Shown here one piece after another: positions 34,815 through 46,914 of a stretch of 64,000 nt of DNA. Origin of the DNA: Sodiomyces alkalinus F11 (lineage: Eukaryota; Ascomycota; Sordariomycetes; Glomerellales; Plectosphaerellaceae); NCBI RefSeq assembly GCF_003711515.1, contig NW_021167084.1, forward strand, positions 1,340,412 through 1,404,411. The letters are read 5' to 3'. The notes under the pieces were generated by a model. That model was given only the letters and a program-made list of their open reading frames with translations, was not told the DNA's origin and did not search any database. The position numbers and the translations under genes were made by a program. The stretch's first letter is position 1. The number at the start of each line of letters is the position of its first letter.

Positions 34815-35660
34815 CTACTTGTGCAAAAACCCCCCTTTAATCGTCAAGAAAACCCACTCCAGCCCGGTCCTCAGGTGCTTCGTGTTCTTGATGCTCTCGG
34901 CAATGGCGTTGCTCTTGACATGCACATCCTTGAGGTATGTCTCGCTCTCATACGCCTCAATAGTCCACAGCCTCTCCGCATTCGACACGTCCTTGAGGAC
35001 GCCGTACACCAGTGTGCCGTCTTCTTTTTCCCGGCCCTCGTCCACGACGGCCTGCCAGTAGGGGATCGAGGTGGCCGCGCCGTCCGGGTGGTAGTTGAGC
35101 TCGGCGGCGATGATCCAGGGGTCTTTTTGGTCCGCGACGGCGGCGCGGCTGAACTGGAAGGTGTCGGAAGGGTAGGCGAGGGTCCGGATGGTGGGGGGGG
35201 AGGGGCCCGGGTTGGCGCCGATCCAGGCGGCCATGGCTGTTATGGTGGGGAGGGACATGTGTTGGTCGAGGGCGGCTTTGTCGGCGTATCTGGTGTTTTC
35301 CAGCAGTTAGATGTAAGAACAGACGCGGTTGGGATTTGGGGAGACTTACTCCTCAATCATCCAAATGTCGGTCTCCTTTGCAGGGTCGCGGGGGACGCAG
35401 ACGGCGTATTTGAGGGTGCCTGGTTCATTGTTTTGTGCGGCGTCCGCAGCGCCGAGGAGCTGCTTGATGAGCTAAGGGAGTGAATTGTCGGTTAGCCGGG
35501 AGACTTTGGAAGACGGTTGACGACGCTGGAATAGCATCTTCGGATAACATGGGAAAAGGGGGGGATTAGAAAGGGGCTGGGGCCTCACCTCGTCGCGCTT
35601 CTCGACGGAGCTGGTCGGGACGGTGGCGATGACCACGATGCGGTTGCTGGGAACGCTCAT
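34815..35660 (-). CDS. ABM-type dimeric alpha/beta-barrel protein (two domains)
   Basis: Three minus-strand exons, 35660-35589, 35471-35350 and 35289-34815, give 222 aa. The first half (NRIVVIATVPTSSVEKRDE, LKYAVCVPRD, TDIWMIEEYADKAALDQHM) is a typical antibiotic-biosynthesis-monooxygenase (ABM) fold. The second half (PWIIAAELNYHPDGAA, YGVLKDVSNAERLWTIEAYESETYLKDVH) repeats it, so this is a tandem ABM protein. ABM-like proteins are cofactor-free monooxygenases or isomerases, or stress-related dimers; the exact reaction is unknown. It sits between the two AtuA-like genes. Confidence 0.85.
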
Positions 35661-36753
35661 TTTCGTAAACCGTGCTCCTTTTCTTTCGTGGGAGGTCGTA
35701 GATGGAGTTGGAATGTGCGAAATGGTGATTGTGAGGCGTGTTGTTCCCTCACTATCACTGTCCTACCCAGATCGGGAGGGGGCATTGTTCATTTTAAGGG
35801 GCGGGCCCTTGGGCTCTAGCCCGGAGTCCCGGTAGTCCGGGTCCGGATTTCGCTCCCCGAACCAACCTGCCTTGGCGAGTGCTAATCAATTATAATTTAT
35901 TTCGGATGTGTCCTTTTGTCCCTCATTGAGAGGTCGAAGTACATAATAAACGAAAAAACCCCTTTCTATATAACCAAGGGAAAAAAGGGCATATTAAACG
36001 GAGACGGGGAAGTGACATGAAAATCTCCGCCTTCACTTGCATTACACTTACACGACAAACTCCCGTGCAAGTATGTTACAGAACAGATGATAGATTTTGG
36101 AGTAATCAAACCATCAAGCATAGATGGACTACAGTGGACGGGAAATGCAGGGCTTTGATCAATAGTCACTGCATCTGAGCCTCCAGAGACCAATACATCA
36201 AATGCCTAGACGAATTGCCCAAATGAGATGAGACAATGTACACATGCAACTTTTTCGTAAGGTGATCACTTACTGACTCAGTCGCAGCAAGACCAACATC
36301 TTCGACGGACAAACTGTCACCACGATGTCTGAAGCAGCACAGCCCGAAGTCGATCGACGGCCGGGATACCCTGGCGAGAGAATATCCAACCAGGGCGGCA
36401 CAGGCCCCTGACCCCGGATTCTCGCCTCGTGTTCGGGGTATTTCTACGTACACTGTACTGAATCATTAGCGCCATTTCCCCGCATTCTTGGATTTGGGGT
36501 TCTTCTGCGAACCACCAAGTACTACTATTACTCCGTAACCCCCGAGCCCCGTTGCCGGAGTGAGCTGATGTGGAAAAGCTACTCCGCAGTCTTTGGACCG
36601 TTCAGACCCTCGCCCTCCCTGGTTGCCGCCGCCTACTCTTCACTGGCCGGCTCTCACGATGTTCTGGCAATGCCGTTTGGTCCGTCTTAGTCTTACGACT
36701 GTCAACTTCTCAACTCTACGAATTCCGTCCTGAACCCCTAAACCCCCACAAAC
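35661..36753. promoter_or_regulatory. divergent region, ABM / second AtuA-like gene
   Basis: These upstream flanks serve the ABM gene (minus) and the second AtuA-like gene (plus). A TATATAA element occurs near 35965-35975, and TACTCCGTAAC near 36529. No additional gene is supported. Confidence 0.5.
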
Positions 36754-38259
36754 ATGCCCCGACGCCCTATTCGCATCGGCACCTTCTCAGCGGCCCTCAA
36801 CAATAAATCCGACCAACTCCACCGCCTAGTAAAAGAAGGCAACGTCGACGCCATCGCCATCGCCTACCTCACGAAATCCACCCTCGCCTCGAAAGCCACC
36901 CAGCTCCAAACCCGCCCCGACCTCGGCTACGACCCAAACTTCCTCGAGCAGCTGGCCTGGAACAACGGCGCCACCGCCCATCTCATCGCCCAAACCCGCA
37001 TCAAAATAGTCCACGACGGCGGTGCCCTCAACCCCCGCCGTCTCGCCGAGAAAGCAGACGCCTATTTCAAGAGTCTGGGAATACAGAACGTCAACGTCGC
37101 ATGGGTCGAAGGCGACAACGTCACGGACCAAGTCCGCTCGGGGGGCTTCCCTGCCGACCGGCCGGGCCTTGAGCTCTCCCCTTCATCGCACAGCCGGGTC
37201 CTTTTGGCGAATGTGTGTACCGGGCAGGCGGGCATCGTGCGTGCTCTAGAGGCCGGAGCGGATGTCGTGGTGTGTGGTCGCTGCGCCGACGCCTCTTCCG
37301 TATTGGGGCTCGCGTCGTGGTGGCAGGGCTGGGACGCGAGGGATCATGACCGGCTCGCCGGGGTTGCGATGGCGGGTCGTCTCATCGAGAGCCAGCCGTA
37401 CGGGCGTCGTCTCACGGGCGGGAACCACGTCGCGCACATGCAGGGCACGGTGCCGGAGTTGGGGTTCCCTGTGGTGGAAATCGGTCACGACGGCGATGTG
37501 GTGGTCACCAAGGTCGGCGGGTCGCGGGGTGTCGTCACGGTTGATTCGTGCAAGGCGCGGCTCCTGTCCGAGATCCGGGGTCCCTTTTACGTGAACCCGG
37601 ACGTGGTAGCCGATAACCGCCGGGCGAAGCTGGAGCAGATCGATCGGGACCGCGTCCGCCTCTCCGGAGTCAAGGGGCTTCCCCCCTCTCCGAGGGTGGA
37701 GGTTCCCCTCCGGGTGCAGTTTACCGGGGGGCAGGTCGTCGATGTTCCGGCAAAGGAGGCAAGGGACTGTGCAGAGGTCCCCGCGCGGCCAGATTACGAA
37801 CCACGTCGCGCGGCGACCTACGGTATGCTGGGCAGAATTTTCCCTCCCGGGACGATAAGGCGGCCGCTTGGTCATTTGGCTCTGGCCACGGCCACTGCCG
37901 GGGGTATGGGAGGAAACGATATCGATGCGAGCGTGGGGCTCTGGGTCGGCGATGAGAGGGCTTGGGAGTGGCTGCGTGGGATTATGAGCAGCGCGAGGTT
38001 GAGGGAGTTGCTTGGGGACGGATGGGATGAGAGGTTTGCGGTGGAGAGATGTGAGTTTCCCAACTTATGGGCTGTACACTTTGTTATCAGGGAATCAGGC
38101 CAGAATGGCGCGAACAAGAGCAGCAGCCAGTTGACCGGGTTTGAGCAACGTGTAAGTGAGATGCTCAGGGGGAGGGTTGTGGAGATGCCTGCGGAGCTGG
38201 TGCAAGCGGAGGTGCGAAGGAGGAAGGCCATGGCCAACGCTGGACGGTCTAATCTGTAA
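36754..38259 (+). CDS. second DUF1446 / AtuA-like protein
   Basis: This single-exon frame encodes 501 aa, shorter than the neighbouring paralogue (633 aa). It shares the order of signatures: RPIRIGTFSAAL at the start, ADVVVCGRCADASSVLGLASWWQGW, GPFYVNPDVV, VRLSGVKGLPPSPRV, and RCEFPNLWAVHFVI near the end. The central region that follows VKGLP is compressed relative to the paralogue, so part of the second domain is missing or rebuilt. The two genes are only distantly alike, so this is an old duplication or independent recruitment and not a recent copy. No intron is present, whereas the paralogue has four. The role is presumed to be in the same catabolic group. Confidence 0.9.
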   Translation: MPRRPIRIGTFSAALNNKSDQLHRLVKEGNVDAIAIAYLTKSTLASKATQLQTRPDLGYDPNFLEQLAWNNGATAHLIAQTRIKIVHDGGALNPRRLAEKADAYFKSLGIQNVNVAWVEGDNVTDQVRSGGFPADRPGLELSPSSHSRVLLANVCTGQAGIVRALEAGADVVVCGRCADASSVLGLASWWQGWDARDHDRLAGVAMAGRLIESQPYGRRLTGGNHVAHMQGTVPELGFPVVEIGHDGDVVVTKVGGSRGVVTVDSCKARLLSEIRGPFYVNPDVVADNRRAKLEQIDRDRVRLSGVKGLPPSPRVEVPLRVQFTGGQVVDVPAKEARDCAEVPARPDYEPRRAATYGMLGRIFPPGTIRRPLGHLALATATAGGMGGNDIDASVGLWVGDERAWEWLRGIMSSARLRELLGDGWDERFAVERCEFPNLWAVHFVIRESGQNGANKSSSQLTGFEQRVSEMLRGRVVEMPAELVQAEVRRRKAMANAGRSNL

Positions 38260-39743
38260 GAAACTAAGAACTCGTAGACGTAGACATTTAGAACTCTTAG
38301 AGTGCCGTGAAGTTTACATTATAGATTTCAAAATATGTCTTTATAGGCTGTACAACGCTATCTTTCGCGGGGGGATGTCATAGCTGCGGGTAGGCGAGAG
38401 GAGAGACTGCTTCTAAGCCCATCTATGCAACCCCCGACTTACAGAGATCTACAGCCAGTTCCACCCCAAAAATATGCCCGCCAAGCATGGTCACGGGTAG
38501 ACGCCACACCTATGCGCTATTCCCGAGACGCCCCAGTCGAGACTTAGGCCCGGCTCCGGCTCCGGCTAGGGGGACTAGCGAAAAGCCGAGGTGAGGAGCC
38601 CGCCTCCAGCTCCCACGGGCTTGAGTGGACTTTATCCCAAGCTAATAAGATCGTGGGTCCCCATGCCTATTCGAGACCCTGCCGCCGGACTCTAGGAACT
38701 CGTGACGCCGGCATACCGTACAGCGTATATCCACCAAGCTAAGGGCTCACGATAGTTCAAAGGGAAGAAGTTCCTCACACGATGTCTTCCCAGTCCGTCG
38801 AGAACGCAACATAGCGCAAAACCACTTCATAACGTCTCAATTTTCCACCAAGGCAAACTCGCTATCAAAAACCACCAACTCATGCTCGGGTGCAGCTTCT
38901 AAGCTCCATGCGCCCGTCATGTTCTTCTCTTCGTACGTTTACAGACTGTCAACTTTCCCCACCGGCTCACTCAGTCCGTGCTCTTGTCAAGACAGTTGAG
39001 CTTTCTTTTGGATGAGTGTCTGATGCGTGGTTGCTGTTGCCTCTAACACCATGACACCGACCAGACCTACGCAGTCGGCATTTCTAAGGAGGAGCTGCAC
39101 ATCCACTACGACTTACCCCCGGTCCTATACGCGTTCACGGCCTTGCAGATTGGCCTGGCCTTCAAATGGTCAGATTAGGACGTTTTCGACATCATCCCGC
39201 GCACAACGGCGGGCCATGTTCCAGGAGTACCGCCGTTCGATACTCAGCGTTATGTAGATGACCCTTTCCTATCGGCTTGGCGGGGAGAATCTCGGCACAT
39301 GGGGAGGGGAAAGAGGTTCAGCACCTCAAGTGCATCCGCAGGATGTGGGAGAATATGGTATATTCGAAGATACCCCTGAGATAGGGATGTGGAGGGTAAG
39401 GGGGCGAAGGGCAAGCGAGTGGGATTTTTTACTATCGGGGCATCACCAGGGGGGTATAATCCAATGTCTCTGTGAGTTTTACCTTGGTTCATGATCTCAA
39501 CACTATCTGGCTAACTGAAGTTACCGAACAGCACGACAAGAAGCTCGTTCCGCGTGGACACTCATCTCAACAGCAGGGAGAAACCGGGGCCCGAATATTA
39601 CACAAAGCAATGTATACTAAAGATGACGATACATGTAGCGACAGCGACCTTATGAAGCAGAACATGAATATTTCTAAATGGGATTTGCAATTCTTGCGCC
39701 AATATATCAGCGTATCTACACATACATCATTACTTGGTGAAAA
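38260..39743. other. intergenic with a decayed open stretch
   Basis: Most of this has no coding signal. A decayed plus-strand frame runs from about 39051 to 39300. It reads YAVGISKEELHIHYDLPPVL, then FTALQIGLAFKWSD, then a TAG at about 39176-39178. It goes on as DVFDIIPRTTAGHVPGVPPF. It looks protein-like but I do not recognise the family. It may be a gene remnant. Confidence 0.4.
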
Positions 39744-40348
39744 CTACAAGTTCGAAGTGAACCACTTGGGATCTCTCTTCTCCTTATACGCAGTCAGCCC
39801 TTCCGAAGCATTGCGCCCCCTGAGCATCTTCTCCCCCCACAACTCCTGCCCTCTCATCGTGGCCCGGCTGACGCCCGTTTCCTGGGAAATTGTCAGGCGC
39901 GATGTTTTACGACGCGGACCAGTTGAACTTGTTGGAAAAAAAAAGTAGCCTTCACCTACCATGCGCATGTCCATTACAGGCGACGACAATCGGCTTCTTC
40001 CCCGTCCGGTTGCTCATGCCCGCGAACTGACCCGCGAGGTACTCGAATGCGGCATCCCCTTTCTTGACCAGGTCGGCACGCTCCTTCAGGTCCATTCCGG
40101 CGCAGAAGGCCTCGTTGCCGGCGCCGGTGAAAACGGCACAGCGCAGACTCGGGCTCGGCGTCGTACCATTTCCAGAAATAGCTCAGCTCGGTCGAGGCGG
40201 CGTCGGGGAGGCAGTTCATATAGCGCGGGCGGTTGATGGTCACCTGTACGACGTGGTTCCGTGGGAAGGTGACGATGCAGTGCTGCAGGTGAGGATGGGG
40301 TGTTTTGATCCCCTGGGGAACCGGGTTCTGGGTAGGCGGTGTTACCAT
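39744..40348 (-). pseudogene. enoyl-CoA hydratase/isomerase relic
   Basis: The 5' part (ATG at 40348) encodes an enoyl-CoA hydratase N-terminus (VVQVTINRPRYMNCLPD, ELSYFWKWYDAEP). One extra C in GAGCCCGAG near 40150-40158 then shifts the frame. In the shifted frame the family continues perfectly: AVFTGAGNEAFCAGMDLKE, with the oxyanion-hole motif, then GKKPIVVACNGHAHG to about 39959. The roughly 120-residue middle of the enzyme is missing. The remaining block 39744-39915 encodes the usual C-terminal end (MLRGRNASEGLTAYKEKRDPKW, ending SNL, a PTS1-like tripeptide). The gene is therefore broken by a 1-bp frameshift and an internal deletion. It sits beside the AtuA-like genes, where a hydratase would fit the pathway. 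Confidence 0.82.
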
Positions 40349-41078
40349 GGCGGCCCGCGGGGGCTGTAAGTTGCGGTGTGCTGACGACGTGTTCGAGTGG
40401 TTCGATATATGATGACCGAAGTTTGGACTTTGAAGCAGAGGAGCCGGCTGGGAGCGGAAGTCAGAGGGCTTTCAGGGGGGTTTCTCGGATATGGTAAAGG
40501 GTTGTTGTTGGAGGGTATTCGCACACAAGTTGACACGACTACAGCTTGATAACCCATCCCCAACGTCCTCGGAAGAACATGCCAAGCTCGGGATAAACCC
40601 TTGTTCAGGGAGGTCAGGGGTAGGAGATAATCTTCGACTGAACCCCCTCCGCTTTGCTTCCCCGAACGCGGACCGGAAGTTCACCTGGTTTTCGGGGCTC
40701 TTGATTCTTTCCATGGTATGTACCACTGTACCACTCGGGGGTACGGAGTATGTACGAAGTACTGACGGAGTACTAACACCGGGAATTACGGAGGTCTCGA
40801 CTCTCGGCCTCTCAGGCGGAAGGTGGTGGTCGCCGGTCGGTCTCCAAGTCTCGAGTACCAGGTACCCCAACAGACCCCTCGTTACAATTTAGACATCCTT
40901 ACGTTGTACGGAGAATATTCACCACTTTAAAGCCGAGAAGGGGCGGGGAAATTACTTCGTGCAGAGATGAATAACAGGGCTTTTGAGTTTGCACTTAGGT
41001 AACCTGCCACGGGTAACATTGAGATGCCCGCACATGGGACTGGCAAGGACATACCAGTTTGACCCTGCTAAGACAACT
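40349..41078. other. intergenic between hydratase relic and Copia
   Basis: No gene is supported. TACGGAGTA, TACGAAGTACTGACGGAGTAC-type short near-palindromes cluster at 40741-40775. The composition becomes more AT-rich toward the retrotransposon boundary at 41079. Confidence 0.55.
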
Positions 41079-41281
41079 TGTCGAACAGACCACAGTCTTT
41101 TCGGTTACGTAATAGGCCGGATTGCTAAGAGTATAATCCGGGTGGACGCTTACAGAATCTGCACTATATAAAATACGGTGGCAGCGTTTCCCTGACGGTC
41201 TGAGATAGTTATAATTGTATATAATTACCTTAATTAATCTTGACCTATTGTGTGACGATTTTAACTACGCTTTATCTGATA
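41079..41281 (+). repeat. 5' LTR of the Copia element
   Basis: This 203-bp LTR starts TGTCGAACAG and ends TCTGATA; the terminal CA is mutated to TA. It differs from the 3' LTR at about 22 sites, all but one of them transitions. Confidence 0.92.
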
Positions 41282-44200
41282 ATTAAGAGTCTTACTTACT
41301 AAGTAAAGATATATCTATTTTACCTACCTTTTTACCTCTACCACTACTACCGATTTAAGAAGCTATCTAGCTACGCCGATATCGCGTGTTAATCTATAAA
41401 TAACTATTAAGATATCGTATCTTAGCCCTATTACGTATAAAACCTATAAGGATTAGGAGCTCTGGTAACGCCTGTGCGAATCGGTTACTACCTATAATAA
41501 TATATAGAGGTTTCTCCGCCTAGTCGATCCGACTTAGTTACCCGAGGAGCCTATAATACCGAATTACGACTCTTTCCCCTCTATAACGCCTAGGCGTACC
41601 CTTATATAATATCTCGACCTTACGGACGCTGGCTAGAAAGCGTACGACGTCGAAAGCGCGCGCTAGAAGATCCTATAAACGTAATACGATAGCTACCTAA
41701 AGGGGATTAACGCTATACTAACCTAGTAGGTTAATACTATCGACTAAAGCCGTAAATAACTACTATAAGGAGGTATGCCTCGCGAGGTGTACGAAGCCGT
41801 TAAACGCGATACGGATTAGTACTTAGCCACCCGCTAAACCGATACCCACGAAAAGTATATCGAGCATGTATAGTACTCTACAAATAGCCTTAAGAAGCTT
41901 AGGGAGTGGTTAGATAAGTGGTAGCTACTACTATAAAGCTATAAAGATACCGGTTCGAAGCCCGCTATGTATATATAGGTTATAGATTTCTTTAAAGGTA
42001 TACGCCCTTATACCGGCCGCGATTAGACTAAGGCTAAAGGACGATTTATAGATAACTAAGTAGTTATACCCGAAGACCTTTATACCCTCGGCCAGAAGTA
42101 TATTAATACTGGACTTAAAGACTAAGGAAAACGCGGTAGCCACCGCGCTATAGTATTCCCTGCACTATATACCGGAAGCGAAAAGGGTGAAAATACCTTA
42201 AAGGCCACGGCTAAGCCCCGTAAGAAGGGCGGCCGTGGAAAGAAAGCTAAGAATCCCACTACCGCGGTATCTATAGCTATACCTTTAGCTGCTTTAGCTA
42301 ACCGTTTCTCTTCTAAACGCCGGTAATCTACTTTATAGAGAGGGCAGATCTACCGCGTATACGCTATACCTAGCCACGATATTAACGCCTACTTCTATCT
42401 ATTCCCGGATATAGTATATAACGATTAAATACCCTTCGAGAGCACTAAAATAACCGTCTAACGGATCCTTAAATATAACCCCTCGCTACGCGCGGAAGTG
42501 GAAGAACTACGTGCCGCAAAGAAGGTGAAGAAGGATATAAGCCGGGACTTAGCATAGCTTAAAGAGACGTGACTCGACTATAGCAGTATCCGTAGCGGCG
42601 TCTCCCACGCCGCTAGCTTTATAGCAGGAACCGCTACTACTAGTTACCCTCTTCGAACCTCTACTATCCTCGATTCCGGCGCCACTATTTATATATTCAA
42701 CGATTTTTCCCGTTTTTCTGATTTTACACCCGCCACGTAGGGGGACTACGTAGTAGCCGGCAGTTCGTCCCTGCCTATTAAAGGTTACGGTAATATAACC
42801 GTGAGATTAAACGGACTAATAGGAGGCCTCGATTTCAGGCCAGTAAACATCGTATACTACGAGGATTTTACCTATAATTTAATCTCTAACCAACGCCTAC
42901 GTCTTCGAGGATACTAGTAGGAACAAAAGCCACTAAATAACTATATTCGGCATTCCGATAAATCTATACTATACTAGCTAAGTCACCGCTTCGATTAAAC
43001 CGTTATTAAATACGTGCCCTCTAACCAATCTACGGCTACTTTTATAGGCTCTTCTTCTTCTTCTACCACCTAAAAAGACGTCCGTAAATCGATAATATAG
43101 TATCTCAGCACTACGGAGGGTATCTTATAGCATCTACGCCTAAGGCACGCAGGCCCTAAACCACTTAGGCACCTAGAAGAGCAGACGTAGGGGGTTAAAA
43201 TCAAGGGACTAATAACTATCGACTATAAGGCCTACGAGCTTATAAAGATAAAACGGTATATTAGTAGGCGCCCTCGCACTATACCTACCTATGCAGGGGA
43301 GCGATAGGCGATTAATTTCACGGATTTTAAATAAACGGCTAATAGGAACTTAAGGTTTATATTTTTCACCGACCGTTATAGTAGTTTTACTGCCACCTAT
43401 ATTATAAAGAGTAAGCTAGCAGTGGATATCCTTATAATAATTAAGGAATTCCTCGCCTAGGTAGACCGCTAAGTAGACTATAAGGTACGCGTTTTCGAAT
43501 CTAATAATAAGCTGACTCAATCCCACGATATCACCTAATTCCTACGTAGCGAGGGTATCCTTTTAGAGGTATCTACTACTAACACTTAAGTATAGAACGG
43601 GGGTGCCGAACGCGTTACTACCGTGGTTATTTTAAAGGGTCGTACGATAAATATCCACATAAAACTACCACCGTTTATATAGCCTAAGGCTATTCCCACG
43701 GCTACGTACGTCTATAACCGCACGCCACGAAGGTAGTATAATAAGGAATAGAAAATGCTATACAAGGTCCTTGTCATAGGTATACTATAAGGAGTAATAG
43801 GCGACTGCTAGATGATATAAGATCACTTAAAGACTGGTAGGAGCTAAAGAGGGGGTATCGTGATAAGATTATTCGTTAAGTCCTTCTAAAACTCTAGGAA
43901 CTATAAAAGGCACTCCCCTCTTTATACCTACCTAAGGTCTTCTAACTAAGTAGGTGGCGAGAGGCCTCCTTAAGACTAAGTTTAGGCGTAAGCTGGTTCC
44001 TAAGCTAACTAGCTTACTAGATCTAAGTTGACTTCTAAGCTAACCAGCTTACTTAACCTCGACGCGTCGTATCTCTAACGGTCTAACCTGACTACGATCC
44101 CCCTATCTATGTATAAGTCTGGTGCTAGTCCCGTGGCAACGTATAAGCACTGTATATTCTAATAGTCCTCTTTAAAAGGAAGCCGATTTTATTATACCTT

Positions 44201-44964
44201 CGAGCTTACGGCTATAAAGCGTACGCGATAATAAAGAACGCCTAAAAGGCTGCTAATAAGCTATTAAATCGTATCGCTTCTTACGCCTATATCGGCTACC
44301 TTATCGGCTACGATTCCACTAATACTTTCCGTATCTAGGTACTTAGCCTACGCCGCTATAACCGTGTTATTCGAACGCGCGATATAGATTTTAATAAACA
44401 CGCCTTCTTTAACGGCGATATCGCCACGTTTAAGGACGACCTCCGTTAATTAACCGAGGAGTAATTAGAAGACCTAATTAGTCAGATCGAGTAGGAGAGG
44501 GCTAGAGATTTATAGCCGTTTACGGACGTATAAGCTAAGGACCCCCCCTTTATATAACTGCTTATTTTAAATTATTAGATCCGGGGATAAACGCCCCCGG
44601 ATCCCCTTCCTTCACGGCTTTACCGTTAAGGTTATAGTCCGTAATACCCGGCTGTAAAGGGGTAGAGGAGGCTATCTCGAGTTAATCAGGATAAGATTTA
44701 GGTCACGAATAGTATAATTTAGCCGGTATAGCGCCTAATCACCGTCTATATCCGCCCGATCCATTACTTCCTACTCTACTAGTAACCCCGTTATTGGTTA
44801 TAGCGCTAATAGCAGCCGTTACATTAGGAAACCGTAATACCCCTATAGCTGTAGGGTTCCAGGATAATAGAACACGGTGCTACGATACCCCTATAGCTAC
44901 GGCTATAGGGCTCCTATTAAATAAAGGAGCGTAACTAATTCGGTAAGGAGATAGCTAGAAAAAA
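41282..44964 (+). pseudogene. Copia gag, protease and integrase remains
   Basis: Translating the plus strand through stop codons shows several blocks. There is a gag-like region with a degraded zinc-knuckle-like segment near 42355-42420, and an aspartic protease core (ILDSGATIYIFNDFSRF) near 42665. An integrase catalytic core reads FTDRYSSF near 43365 and NGGAERV near 43600. The integrase C-terminal part (YIGYLIGYDSTNTFRI) lies near 44295. Many CAG, TGG and CAA codons read as TAG/TAA. The frame ends at the assembly gap. Confidence 0.85.
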
Positions 44965-45784
44965 NNNNNNNNNNNNNNNNNNNNNNNNNNNNNNNNNNNN
45001 NNNNNNNNNNNNNNNNNNNNNNNNNNNNNNNNNNNNNNNNNNNNNNNNNNNNNNNNNNNNNNNNNNNNNNNNNNNNNNNNNNNNNNNNNNNNNNNNNNNN
45101 NNNNNNNNNNNNNNNNNNNNNNNNNNNNNNNNNNNNNNNNNNNNNNNNNNNNNNNNNNNNNNNNNNNNNNNNNNNNNNNNNNNNNNNNNNNNNNNNNNNN
45201 NNNNNNNNNNNNNNNNNNNNNNNNNNNNNNNNNNNNNNNNNNNNNNNNNNNNNNNNNNNNNNNNNNNNNNNNNNNNNNNNNNNNNNNNNNNNNNNNNNNN
45301 NNNNNNNNNNNNNNNNNNNNNNNNNNNNNNNNNNNNNNNNNNNNNNNNNNNNNNNNNNNNNNNNNNNNNNNNNNNNNNNNNNNNNNNNNNNNNNNNNNNN
45401 NNNNNNNNNNNNNNNNNNNNNNNNNNNNNNNNNNNNNNNNNNNNNNNNNNNNNNNNNNNNNNNNNNNNNNNNNNNNNNNNNNNNNNNNNNNNNNNNNNNN
45501 NNNNNNNNNNNNNNNNNNNNNNNNNNNNNNNNNNNNNNNNNNNNNNNNNNNNNNNNNNNNNNNNNNNNNNNNNNNNNNNNNNNNNNNNNNNNNNNNNNNN
45601 NNNNNNNNNNNNNNNNNNNNNNNNNNNNNNNNNNNNNNNNNNNNNNNNNNNNNNNNNNNNNNNNNNNNNNNNNNNNNNNNNNNNNNNNNNNNNNNNNNNN
45701 NNNNNNNNNNNNNNNNNNNNNNNNNNNNNNNNNNNNNNNNNNNNNNNNNNNNNNNNNNNNNNNNNNNNNNNNNNNNNNNNNNNN
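44965..45784. other. assembly gap (820 N)
   Basis: This run of N lies inside the Copia element and removes most of the reverse transcriptase region. The true gap size is unknown. Confidence 0.98.
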
Positions 45785-46914
45785 TTAACGATATCGTTAT
45801 TACTTATAAGGAATAATATAAGGCGTAGATAGAGCAGGCCGTTAATAACCTATAACGCCACTATAACCTATAAGGTGGCGATCCTCTATAGTAGTTCCTT
45901 AGTATTAAGGTTATTCGCGACCGCGTCGCCCATAAAATCTAGCTATTATAACGCGACTATATTACTAAGTTAGAACGCCTATTAAAGCCGAATAGTGAGT
46001 ATAGCAGTAACTATCGCTTAACGTACCTAATTAAGGTTATAAAACTACTATCCTATTTAAGAACCTCGACTAATATTAAAAGCTATTAACGGAAGATAGG
46101 ATCTATACTATACGTAGTAGTGATATCGCGCCCTAATATCGCGTTTATAGTATCTAGGTTATACCGGTTTAACGTTAATCTAAGGCCTATTTACTATAAG
46201 GCCGCTGATTATCTAATCCTTTATCTAATTAATAGATAATCGTTTACGTTAGAACTAGGGGGTAGCGATACTATCGAAATCTATACTAACGCCTCGTTTA
46301 CCGATAATACCCTTAATCGAAAAAGTAGTTAAGCGTACGTGATACGTTTATTTAGCGGTATAATAGCGTGGCGCGTAAATAAGCAGGATATAGTCACGAT
46401 GTCTATAACGGAAGTAGAGCTATTAGCATTAGTATAAGGTATAAAAGAGGGTATCCTTATATAACGCCTATTACTTAGTATAGAAGTGGACTTTAACGAT
46501 CCGGAATTAAGGATCTTATAAGATAATAACTAAACGATTCGATTAGTTAATTAAGAGATTAGCACGTTAATAACGCGCCTCCGCCACGTTAATATCCACG
46601 GCCACTAGTTACGTTAAGTAAAGGAATAAGGGTAAATACTTATAACGTACGTTATAAGCGCGGAAATAGTGGTAGACAGATTAACGAAAGCGTTATACGG
46701 CGAGAAATTTAAGATATTTAGGTCTTAGGTAGGTGTGATAGATATACGGGAACGGTTATAGCAGAAATAGCTAGAGGAAGTCCGGATAGAATATTTAGAG
46801 GACCTAGAGGATAAATTTAATGGCGGTTATAGCGAATAGATTATATAGCTGGATTATCTACTGATTACGAATAGCTTTAATCGCCTAACTAACGTTTAGG
46901 GCGATTAGGGGATG
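45785..46914 (+). pseudogene. Copia reverse transcriptase end and RNase H remains
   Basis: Translated with stops, it shows the RT tail (VVISRPNIAFIVSRLYRFN) near 46110-46170. It then shows RNase H: YTNASFTDNTLNRKSS, AYVIRLFSGIIAWRVNKQD, TEVELLAL and RHVNIHGH. The purine-rich stretch just before the 3' LTR (about 46898-46914) is a plausible polypurine tract. Confidence 0.85.
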
